The notes beneath the pieces were generated by a model that worked only from the letters and a program-made list of their open reading frames with translations, was not told the DNA's origin and ran no database searches. A stretch of 64,000 nucleotides of DNA from Pedobacter cryotolerans (GTDB taxonomy: Bacteria; Bacteroidota; Bacteroidia; Sphingobacteriales; Sphingobacteriaceae), in assembly GCF_005116475.1 (NCBI RefSeq), contig NZ_SWBO01000009.1:94167-158166 (forward strand). The letters run 5' to 3'. The translations under genes and the position numbers were made by a program. This document shows, in pieces, positions 1 to 7,302 of this stretch (position 1 is the first letter of the stretch; each line of letters starts with the position of its first letter).

Positions 1-543
1 TGGTAAAACTCCATGATGTTCATTTATCTTCGATTTAAGATAATCACCTCTTCTGATATGAATAGCTACTGAATTTGAATTCTCTATATCATTTAGCAGT
101 CCTGTAAACTTATCATCCAATTCTGGAAAAGCAAATTCATTTAGCAATGATTTTCTAATTTCATTAAAGTATGTTGGATTTTGGAAATATCCATCAATAT
201 ATAAAATCTCATTTTGATGTTTTTTGCTTAAATTCTCATTAATATTGCTATCATCTATATGACATATTCTTTTTAGACTATTTGGTAAAAGGAGTTTTAA
301 AAAATCGTATTTTTTGTTTTTGGTTAGGAGTAAACGTTGAGCATAAGGATTTAATATTTTAACCTTGAGCCTTCTGAAAATATGAAGTTCAAACCTTCTT
401 GCTGTAAAGTCTTCAGATGATATATTATTTTTATTTAAAAAACTATCGTCAAAATAAATTTTTCTAGATGATAGTGATCTTGCTGCGGCATATTGGAACA
501 TTTGATTTCCTAAACCGCCCATTAGTTTTACAATAACTATCAT
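1..543 (-). CDS. Alpha-1,2-fucosyltransferase-like glycosyltransferase (GT11), partial
   Basis: This reading frame runs off the left edge, so only the N-terminal 181 residues are present. It opens with MIVIVKLMGGLGNQMFQYA, the glycine-rich N-terminus typical of GT11 fucosyltransferases. Near the edge it has HIRRGDY, the HxRRxDY motif that contacts the GDP-fucose donor in this family. It is the most downstream gene seen in the minus-strand polysaccharide operon. Its ATG overlaps the TGA of the DUF268 gene in an ATGA junction, which suggests translational coupling. The inferred role is adding fucose, or a related deoxyhexose, to a surface polysaccharide repeat unit. Family assignment is firm; donor, acceptor and linkage cannot be read from the sequence. 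Confidence 0.88.
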   Translation of the reverse strand, partial: MIVIVKLMGGLGNQMFQYAAARSLSSRKIYFDDSFLNKNNISSEDFTARRFELHIFRRLKVKILNPYAQRLLLTKNKKYDFLKLLLPNSLKRICHIDDSNINENLSKKHQNEILYIDGYFQNPTYFNEIRKSLLNEFAFPELDDKFTGLLNDIENSNSVAIHIRRGDYLKSKINEHHGVLP

Positions 544-1277
544 TTTTTTATAAACCAAAAACAACCACAACCATAGGTTTGTTCAGAACCTAGTGCAAGC
601 GCTGCATCAAAAATAAAATCATTATCATCCTTCACTAAAGAAAAGTTATTAATTTCACATCCATTGAATAGATCAATTATCATAGCTGGATCATATATAC
701 GGTGAGCATTAAACATGATTTTTGGTTTACCAACTGGTGTAACAAAAAGAATTGAACCACCTGATTTTGTGACTCTAATTAGCTCTAATATTGCTTTAAT
801 ATCTCCATCTGGATCTATAGGGTCTCCATATCTACCTAAACCAATGTGTTCTATAGTATGCATGCAAGATATACATTCGATTGTTCCTGTTTCAAAATGG
901 AGATGGGTTAAGTCAGCTTTTCCATTCATTAATCCACTTAGCTTCAAATCCGCAGGTCTGTAGTCGTAAAATTCTGTAGGTGTAAAAGCAGAGATGATGG
1001 AGCAAAAGTGCAGGGTAGAGGAGATGTCAATATGCTTTTCAGGATTTATCTGTTTTACTATTCTCGCAGCCCAAGCGGGATGATAAATATAGTGTGCATC
1101 AAATCCTGTTTTCTCTGTTTTATCATTCAAACAAGGAAATAAGTCACTATTATTTAGTTCAAATCTTTTTCTTTGGTCTAAGGTTCTAAATAAATTAAGA
1201 TCATTTAAATAATGTTTAGGAAGATTTGGATGATTGAACAGCTTATTTTTAAGCTTGTGATAAATTTTTTTAATCAT
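540..1277 (-). CDS. DUF268 family protein, methyltransferase-like fold
   Basis: This 245-residue protein has the features I associate with DUF268, a family found in bacterial polysaccharide loci and in nematodes. There is a HPAWAARIV segment around residue 67, then HIDISSTLHFCSIISAF. The central part (HTIEHIGLGRYGDPIDPDGD, then a GGSILFVTPVGKP segment) resembles a Rossmann-type SAM-dependent methyltransferase core. No signal peptide or membrane segment is visible, so it is probably cytoplasmic. It overlaps wzt by 8 bases upstream and the fucosyltransferase by 4 bases downstream, so it belongs to the same operon. A sugar-modifying role is likely from context, but no activity is established for the family as far as I know. 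Confidence 0.75.
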   Translation of the reverse strand: MIKKIYHKLKNKLFNHPNLPKHYLNDLNLFRTLDQRKRFELNNSDLFPCLNDKTEKTGFDAHYIYHPAWAARIVKQINPEKHIDISSTLHFCSIISAFTPTEFYDYRPADLKLSGLMNGKADLTHLHFETGTIECISCMHTIEHIGLGRYGDPIDPDGDIKAILELIRVTKSGGSILFVTPVGKPKIMFNAHRIYDPAMIIDLFNGCEINNFSLVKDDNDFIFDAALALGSEQTYGCGCFWFIKK

Positions 1278-2535
1278 TCGTTTTAAGTGTAGATTTCATC
1301 TGGTCTATTAATATTCCAGTGTTTACACTATAGTCTAATTTACTTTTATTTAATTGTGCATTCCCAATAACTATTTCAAATTGTATAGCATCTTCTATGA
1401 ATTGTATATTTTCCTTGTTTTTTGATAACCCAACATGAACAAGATAAGTTCCTGTAGCATAATGGGAGTTTTCTTCAAAAAATGTAACTGCGTACTTCCC
1501 TTTTTTTAAATCGCTAGGCTCGTGCCAAGTAGTTTTTAGTGCTATTCCTGTTAAGCTTACGATGCCAACAGCACAAACTAGACCTCTAATTTCTTCATTA
1601 ACCTGAAAATATATAGTAACACTCCAAGGTTCCAAAACACTAATTTCTGAGGTTTCTATATTATAAGAATTTTTTAGTAGGATAGATAATACGTCTATAA
1701 TTCGATTTTTAACCGGAACCAAGTCTAAACGAGAAATGTTTTTGTTTTGGTTTAAATAGTCATTAATAATGATAGGTATTTCATTGTAATTACTTGCCGT
1801 TCCATTTGTCAATAAGAGCCCCTTATTACATAATTGCTTAATACTTACCATATTATGGCTCACAAAAAGCACCGTCCTTCCTTCGCCTTTGCTCACTTCG
1901 CCCATTTTACCTAAGCATTTTTTCTGAAACTCTGCATCGCCTACGGCTAAAACCTCATCCACAATTAAAATTTCACTTTCTAAGTGAGCGGCAACGGCGA
2001 AAGCTAGTCGAACGTACATGCCAGAGCTGTAGCGTTTAACAGGTGTATCTAGATAGCGTTCAATTCCTGCGAAATCTACAATTTCTTCTAATTTTCGCTG
2101 GATTTCCTTTTTGCGCATTCCTAAAATGGCGCCGTTTAAAAAGATATTTTCTCTACCGCTTAATTCTGGATGAAAACCTGTACCTACTTCTAATAAACTG
2201 GCTATTCTACCTTTTCCGGTTATTTTACCAGTAGTAGGGGCGGTAACTTTACTTAAAATTTTAAGTAGTGTGCTTTTGCCAGCGCCATTTCTTCCAATAA
2301 TACCCACCGCATCACCTTGTTCAATTTCAAAGTTAATATCCTTCAAACTCCAAACTACATCGCTGGTACCTTTGCTGCTGCGGTCATTAGTTTCCCCAAT
2401 GCGTAAAAAAGGATCTTCTTTTCCCCGTACACGAGCATACCAACGCTCTAAATCTCTACTGATGGTTCCAGTACCTATTTGACCCAATTGGTAGGCTTTA
2501 GAGAGGTTTTCTACTTTGATAGCAATGTTTGACAT
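1270..2535 (-). CDS. wzt: ABC transporter ATP-binding subunit for polysaccharide export (Wzt-like)
   Basis: This 421-residue protein couples ATP hydrolysis to export of a lipid-linked polysaccharide across the inner membrane, with the Wzm-like permease encoded just upstream. Walker A is GRNGAGKST at residues 81-89, the signature is YSSGM near 170, and Walker B with its D-loop is LIVDEVLAVGD near 190. Residues from about 250 to the end form an extra domain. In Wzt proteins such an extension is a beta-sandwich that recognises the modified end of the glycan chain. The length fits the two-domain Wzt class rather than the short KpsT class, which suggests a chain-terminator-dependent exporter. Its stop overlaps the next gene by 8 bases. 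Confidence 0.92.
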   Translation of the reverse strand: MSNIAIKVENLSKAYQLGQIGTGTISRDLERWYARVRGKEDPFLRIGETNDRSSKGTSDVVWSLKDINFEIEQGDAVGIIGRNGAGKSTLLKILSKVTAPTTGKITGKGRIASLLEVGTGFHPELSGRENIFLNGAILGMRKKEIQRKLEEIVDFAGIERYLDTPVKRYSSGMYVRLAFAVAAHLESEILIVDEVLAVGDAEFQKKCLGKMGEVSKGEGRTVLFVSHNMVSIKQLCNKGLLLTNGTASNYNEIPIIINDYLNQNKNISRLDLVPVKNRIIDVLSILLKNSYNIETSEISVLEPWSVTIYFQVNEEIRGLVCAVGIVSLTGIALKTTWHEPSDLKKGKYAVTFFEENSHYATGTYLVHVGLSKNKENIQFIEDAIQFEIVIGNAQLNKSKLDYSVNTGILIDQMKSTLKTND

Positions 2536-2558
2536 GTTTAATTCCTAGTTAGATAGCT

Positions 2559-2578
2559 CCCTCTCTTAAAGGAGAGGG
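2559..2578. repeat. Short palindrome between wzm and wzt
   Basis: CCCTCTC pairs with GAGAGGG around a 6-base loop, giving a 7-bp stem in the 55-base gap between the permease and ATPase genes. A G-rich tract follows. I recall similar CCCTCTC/GAGAGGG palindromes between genes in many Bacteroidota, so I read it as a dispersed repeat. As an RNA it could also act as a weak processing or attenuation site. Confidence 0.5.
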
Positions 2579-2590
2579 CGGGGGGTGAGG

Positions 2591-3448
2591 TTAAACCGTA
2601 TCCACAAAATTCCGTTCCACTTTATTAAAAATTACAACTCCAAAAATCAATAAAGCTAAAGTTACTCCAGTTGTATAGCCTAGACTTACCCAACCAAAGC
2701 TTCCTTCGCCTAAAAAGCCGTATCTAAATGTTTCGATAATAGGAGTCATAGGGTTGTATTCGATAATCCAAGCGTAAGCAGGATATTTTTCGAGAGCAGT
2801 GGATAGGGGGTAAATTACTGTGGTAGCATACATTAATAATTGCACACCAAAGGTTACCAAAAATGCTAAATCTCGGTATTTGGTAGTCATCGCAGAGATA
2901 ATCATTCCTGTACCTAAACCTAATAAAGCCATTAAAATTACAATTACAGGAAACAATGCAATTGCCCATGTAAAACTAAATTGAGCACCTATTACAAAGT
3001 GATAATATGCCACCATCATCATAAATAAAATCATCTGTACGCCAAACCTTACTAAGTTACTTACCACAATACTTAAAGGCATAATTAAGCGAGGAAAATA
3101 CACCTTGCCGAAGATATTAGCATTATCTTTAAATACAGTAGAAGTTTTGGTTAAACAGTCAGCGAAATAATTCCAAGCGGTAATGCCTGCCATATAAAAT
3201 AAGGGTTTTGGAAGCCCATCTGTTGAAATTCCAGCTAAATTGCCAAAAATAAAAGTGAAGATAATAGTTGTGAATAACGGTTGAATAAAAAACCATAATG
3301 GACCAAGAATAGTTTGTTTGTAAAACGAAACAAAATCTCGCCGTACCAATAAGCCTAATAAATCTCGGTAAGCCCAAACTTCATTTAACTTTAAATCAAA
3401 TAACGAAGATTTTGCTTCTATCGTCCAATCATGTTGCTGGTTGCTCAT
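2591..3448 (-). CDS. wzm: ABC-2 type polysaccharide export permease (Wzm-like)
   Basis: This 285-residue integral membrane protein has the ABC-2 permease layout: a soluble N-terminus with an amphipathic segment (VWAYRDLLGLLVRRDFVSFYKQ), then about six hydrophobic helices. The conserved LGPLWFFIQPLFTTIIFTFIF stretch marks the first membrane span of polysaccharide exporters of the TagG/Wzm/KpsM type. It pairs with the Wzt-like ATPase encoded 55 bases downstream to flip or extrude the glycan. Its start codon directly abuts the stop of the GT4 gene (3449), so the two are co-transcribed. Subcellular location is the inner membrane. The family call is secure; the cargo is inferred from the operon. 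Confidence 0.92.
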   Translation of the reverse strand: MSNQQHDWTIEAKSSLFDLKLNEVWAYRDLLGLLVRRDFVSFYKQTILGPLWFFIQPLFTTIIFTFIFGNLAGISTDGLPKPLFYMAGITAWNYFADCLTKTSTVFKDNANIFGKVYFPRLIMPLSIVVSNLVRFGVQMILFMMMVAYYHFVIGAQFSFTWAIALFPVIVILMALLGLGTGMIISAMTTKYRDLAFLVTFGVQLLMYATTVIYPLSTALEKYPAYAWIIEYNPMTPIIETFRYGFLGEGSFGWVSLGYTTGVTLALLIFGVVIFNKVERNFVDTV

Positions 3449-4555
3449 TTAGCTGTATAATAGATTAAAAACTTTTGTTTTATATTGATCATATCCGAAA
3501 TGAGCCACAGACAATTGTTGCAGCTTATTTTGTAGAGCTTTTGTTTTTGGTTCGCTCAAATTTTCATTAATTGCCTTAGCAATTTCAGTAGAACTTGATG
3601 GGTCAATTAAAGTACCCAACTCTCCATTTAACAAAGCATCTAAACTCCCATCAGCATTGCCAGCAATTGACGGGCAACCACAGGCAGCGGCTTCTATAAA
3701 ACTAATGCCGAAACCTTCTCCTTTACTTGGCATCACAAAAACATCAGCTAATAAGTAATGATCATTCACTTCTTCATCTTGTAAAAAACCTGTTAAAGTT
3801 ACTTGCTGTTCAATTCTTAGTTTTTTAATTAGCTTTTTAATTCTTTCTAATTCCATTTCATCGGCTTTGCCAGCTAAAATATAATGTAGGTTTGGATATT
3901 TGGTTAACAATTGAGGTATCAATGCAATTATTTGATCGTAACCTTTATATTGTTCAAAAAAAGACATTCTAGTTAGCGTAAATAATATATTTTGATCAGT
4001 ATTTAAATGATATTTTTTTAAAAGATGGGTAGGTTTTTCAAAATTTTTTGGAGGACTAAAAAATGGATCTAAGCCATTGTTTAAAACTTTGATACGCTCC
4101 TTAGAGATGCCTTGTCTAATGAGTTGATTTGCAGTAAAATTGCTCACAGCCCATATTTCACAGTGCTTTTGCAGGAAATTTATTTTCCAATTTTTAAGCT
4201 GATGCCAAACCTCAATTCCATGTGCTATTAAAATTATTCTCTTTTTTGATGTTAAATTTTTAATGAGCCATCCAAAAACAAGTAAATTAATATGACTTAA
4301 AATTACAATGTTATTTGCTCTGCTTTTACTTAGCGTTGAAATTGCAAAAGATATTTTATTCGCTTTAAATCCATTAAAATTTATATTTGATACATAGTTG
4401 ATGTCTGGTTTGTTATCATATACAGAAAGAACATTAAACGAAGTTATTTTTTTATCTTGTTGCAAATCGCTTAACACTTTACAAATTGCCCTGCCAACTT
4501 TTTCTATCCCTCCAGTTAGGCTAAATGTGTTTAATGTTAAAAATAGAATCTTCAA
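3449..4555 (-). CDS. Glycosyltransferase family 4
   Basis: This 368-residue enzyme has the GT-B two-domain organisation. The N-terminal domain begins MKILFLTLNTFSLTGGIEKVGRAI, where the glycine pair is the usual acceptor-side loop. The C-terminal domain contains VLNNGLDPFF, a lysine-bearing donor region (EQYKGYDQII) and EGFGISFIEAA, the EX7E motif of retaining GT4 enzymes. It should transfer one sugar from a nucleotide-sugar donor to a lipid-linked polysaccharide intermediate at the cytoplasmic face of the membrane. It lies 6 bases after asnB and abuts wzm, inside the export operon. The specific sugar cannot be assigned. Confidence 0.9.
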   Translation of the reverse strand: MKILFLTLNTFSLTGGIEKVGRAICKVLSDLQQDKKITSFNVLSVYDNKPDINYVSNINFNGFKANKISFAISTLSKSRANNIVILSHINLLVFGWLIKNLTSKKRIILIAHGIEVWHQLKNWKINFLQKHCEIWAVSNFTANQLIRQGISKERIKVLNNGLDPFFSPPKNFEKPTHLLKKYHLNTDQNILFTLTRMSFFEQYKGYDQIIALIPQLLTKYPNLHYILAGKADEMELERIKKLIKKLRIEQQVTLTGFLQDEEVNDHYLLADVFVMPSKGEGFGISFIEAAACGCPSIAGNADGSLDALLNGELGTLIDPSSSTEIAKAINENLSEPKTKALQNKLQQLSVAHFGYDQYKTKVFNLLYS

Positions 4556-4561
4556 GTTTCT

Positions 4562-6343
4562 TTATTTATTGTATTTATTTATTTGATACAATGCAAATAT
4601 TTTAGACCAATGAATGTTTCCAGTTTTAAACTTATTGATGAGCGCTTTAACATACAAATTGCTATACAAATCTTCATTTACAATTTCTTCTTTGTTAAGA
4701 AACCATTGCTGCAAAGGAAAAGTAAAACCCATTTTCGGTCTATTATAAATGGCTTCAGGTAATATATTTTTAAATGAATGAATGAGTAAACTTTTTGGTG
4801 TTTTATTAAAAAGTAGCTCTTTTTTAATTTGTGCCACAGCCGCAATAAAGTGCTGGTCTAAGAATGGGATACGCACTTCAATACCATGGCTCATGCTCAT
4901 AAAATCAGTGTCCTTTAAAAGCTGATTTTTCATAAACAAATTAGTTTCGAACCAAGCGGCACGTTCTTGGCCAACTAAATGATCTATATTTTTTTCAACC
5001 GGAAAACTTTCTAACAAATCATCTATTTCAATTTTTGGTATTTGAAGAATTTTTGATATCGCCTTTGGTGTAAAAAAACCTCTTAGAAATAAATATTCTC
5101 CTATCGGATTCTGGTAACTGAGGTAGTATATTCTTTTTAACTTTTCAGAAGGGAGTTTAGCGCTAATTTTGAGTAAAAGTTTAGGTAATTTCTTTAAATT
5201 TTGCACCAAATTCATTCTTTTAAACGATGGATATCCTCCAAAAATTTCATCGGCACCAATGCCAGATAAAACTGCTTTTAAGCCATTTTCTTTAGCATAT
5301 TTAGTAACAAACCAAGAGTTAATACCATCATTAGTTGGCTGGTCCATAGCAGCTAACATCTCATCAAAGTTTAATTGGAAATCTTTTTCGGTAACCCGAT
5401 AGGCGGTATGTTTACCACTTGTTTGATTGGTGATGATTTTTTGATATTTCTCCTCAGAAAATTTCTCTTCAACAAAGTTAATAGAGAGTGTGTTTAGGTT
5501 TGTTTTTACCTCTTCATTAGCAAGCAGAGTAATAATACTTGAGTCAATTCCTCCACTTAAGAATACACCAATAGATGCATCGGCAATTAAGTGATTGGAA
5601 ACTGAATTTTTAAGTTTTTCTGCAACCTGATGAGTAGCCGCTGCTTGGGTATTAATTTTTATTTCGCCTGTAATTGGTAAATAGGAGTTGATTTGAAATT
5701 GATGGGTGTTATGGTTCCATACTAAATAAGAACCTCCTGGTAATGCAAATACATTTTTTAATGTGGTAAATGGCTGAGGAATATGACCAAAAGCTAAAAA
5801 ATAAACTTTCCAATCTGGATTTTCCTCAAACGTATATGATGTATTGTTAAATGCTTTAACTTCAGATGAAAATATTAAAAGTTTAGGTCTGCAGCTGTAA
5901 TATAGAGGTTTAATCCCCATCTCATCCCTTACCAGATAGGTTTTTTTTTCTTCACTATCATTTAATGCAAATGCAAACATGCCCCTTAATTTTGCAAATA
6001 GGGTAGTTCCCCAAGCTTTAAAACCGATTAAAATAACTTCAGTATCTGTATTAGTTTTAAAAGTAAAATTTAGTTTTAGTAGTTCTTCTTTTAATTCTTT
6101 ATAATTATAAATTTCTCCGTTGTAGGTTAGGGTTAAGTTGCCATTCATCATAGGTTGATGACCTGCACTAGATAAATCAATAATAGCTAATCTTCGATGA
6201 CCAAATACGGTAAGTTCATTTATTGCCGTTAAGCCTTCGTCATCTGGTCCTCCATGTGCCAAGGCATCGCACATAGATTTAACATCAGCCTGAATTTGAT
6301 CAAGATTACGATTGCTATCTATAATTCCAGCTATTCTGCACAT
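4562..6343 (-). CDS. asnB: Asparagine synthase (glutamine-hydrolysing) family amidotransferase
   Basis: This 593-residue protein has both AsnB domains. The N-terminal class II glutaminase begins MCRIAG, so Cys2 becomes the N-terminal nucleophile after methionine removal. The C-terminal synthetase has the PP-loop SGGIDSS at residues 263-269, which activates a carboxylate with ATP. The housekeeping reaction makes asparagine from aspartate and glutamine. AsnB paralogs are common in polysaccharide gene clusters, where they are thought to amidate uronic acids or modify other carboxylates. The position between the UpxY antiterminator and a GT4 gene favours such a role, but a housekeeping function is not excluded. 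All key residues appear intact. Confidence 0.88.
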   Translation of the reverse strand: MCRIAGIIDSNRNLDQIQADVKSMCDALAHGGPDDEGLTAINELTVFGHRRLAIIDLSSAGHQPMMNGNLTLTYNGEIYNYKELKEELLKLNFTFKTNTDTEVILIGFKAWGTTLFAKLRGMFAFALNDSEEKKTYLVRDEMGIKPLYYSCRPKLLIFSSEVKAFNNTSYTFEENPDWKVYFLAFGHIPQPFTTLKNVFALPGGSYLVWNHNTHQFQINSYLPITGEIKINTQAAATHQVAEKLKNSVSNHLIADASIGVFLSGGIDSSIITLLANEEVKTNLNTLSINFVEEKFSEEKYQKIITNQTSGKHTAYRVTEKDFQLNFDEMLAAMDQPTNDGINSWFVTKYAKENGLKAVLSGIGADEIFGGYPSFKRMNLVQNLKKLPKLLLKISAKLPSEKLKRIYYLSYQNPIGEYLFLRGFFTPKAISKILQIPKIEIDDLLESFPVEKNIDHLVGQERAAWFETNLFMKNQLLKDTDFMSMSHGIEVRIPFLDQHFIAAVAQIKKELLFNKTPKSLLIHSFKNILPEAIYNRPKMGFTFPLQQWFLNKEEIVNEDLYSNLYVKALINKFKTGNIHWSKIFALYQINKYNK

Positions 6344-6378
6344 TGTTTACTTTGCTGCTTTGCAGTGGTTTGGGGAGA

Positions 6379-6593
6379 GGCTACAGCTCACGGTCATTAA
6401 GTTAAGCTTTTTAAAGCGGTCGTCCTTGCGAGGAAAGCGTAGCGACAGCCTGTACCGACTTTCAGCAAAGCAATCTTTTCTGCAGGTTGGTATCTAGTAG
6501 CGAAAATGCATGAAAGATTGCTTCGCTCTGTGAAAAACAGAAACTCGCAATGACGAGCGATGTTCCATAACTTAATGACATTGGGCTACAGCT
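6379..6593. repeat. Nested inverted-repeat element, MITE-like, flanked by a 10-bp direct repeat
   Basis: The spacer upstream of asnB (6344-6643) has no gene but holds a symmetric structure. The outer arms are perfect 11-bp inverted repeats, TCATTAAGTTA at 6394-6404 and TAACTTAATGA at 6568-6578. Inside them are imperfect arms, CGTCCTTGCGAGG near 6420 facing CTCGCAATGACG near 6544, and AAGCAATCTTTT facing GAAAGATTGCTTCG. The sequence GGCTACAGCT occurs on both sides (6379-6388 and 6584-6593) in direct orientation, like a target-site duplication. The inner arm sequence recurs at 28523-28617. It looks like a small non-autonomous mobile element or a dispersed palindromic repeat. Confidence 0.6.
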
Positions 6594-6643
6594 TCGCCCT
6601 CTCAGTCACAGTTAATTTTTGTAACTTGTTAATTTATAGGTTA

Positions 6644-7195
6644 TTATTTCAGTGGCTCAATATGTGCCATTGAGGTTTTAATTAAAATTGAAAAACCCAG
6701 GTTTTCTAATCGTAAAACTAAACTTTTTTTGCTCTTTAAAGATACTAATTCGGCAATAATTCCTTTAAATGGACCAGCCTTAATTAAAACTTTTTCGCCC
6801 AAAGAAATTTCATGTTCTACAAGTTCTAAGTCGGCATTATTAGCTAGTAATAATTTTAAATCTGCTATTTGTTTAAGTGGTATTGATGCAATTTTACCAG
6901 TAAAATAAATGAACCGCGATACGCCATAAGTCATCAGTACCTCGGTATATTCTTTTGAGGAGATGTAAACAAATAGATACGACCTTAACAAAGGCTCTTC
7001 CGTTATTTTTTTTCTATCGCTCCATTGTTTTTCTACCTTAATTAAAGGAAGATAGGTTTCAATATTTTTTCTATTTAACTCCTCTTGCGTTTTTTTCTCA
7101 GCTCTAGAACGAGTGTAAATAGGATACCATTTGTACGAATTGTCAATCAATGTGATAGGGTTGATTTGTTTTTGTTGAGCATGACAAAAAAACAA
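6644..7195 (-). CDS. UpxY/NusG-like transcription antiterminator
   Basis: This is a NusG-paralog of the kind that keeps RNA polymerase reading through long capsule or exopolysaccharide operons in Bacteroidota (UpxY and RfaH relatives). The NGN domain spans roughly residues 20-120 (YKWYPIYTRSRAEKKTQEEL, then LIKVEKQWSDRKK and PLLRSYLFVYI). A short KOW-like domain follows, with GEKVLIKAGPFKGI near residue 130. No ATG lies near the N-terminus. The extent given uses a TTG at 7195, and a second TTG at 7150 (just before IDNSYKWYP) is a good alternative. It sits between wzc and asnB rather than first in the operon, where Bacteroides UpxY genes usually lie. Confidence 0.85.
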   Translation of the reverse strand: MFFCHAQQKQINPITLIDNSYKWYPIYTRSRAEKKTQEELNRKNIETYLPLIKVEKQWSDRKKITEEPLLRSYLFVYISSKEYTEVLMTYGVSRFIYFTGKIASIPLKQIADLKLLLANNADLELVEHEISLGEKVLIKAGPFKGIIAELVSLKSKKSLVLRLENLGFSILIKTSMAHIEPLK

Positions 7196-7302
7196 TATTA
7201 TTTAAATAAAGACTTTCTCAACTAATTAATTTTATTCGTTATTTCCTCTCTATAGAGACCTCGACACCTCGACACCTCCACATCTAACCACCTCAACCCC
7301 AT

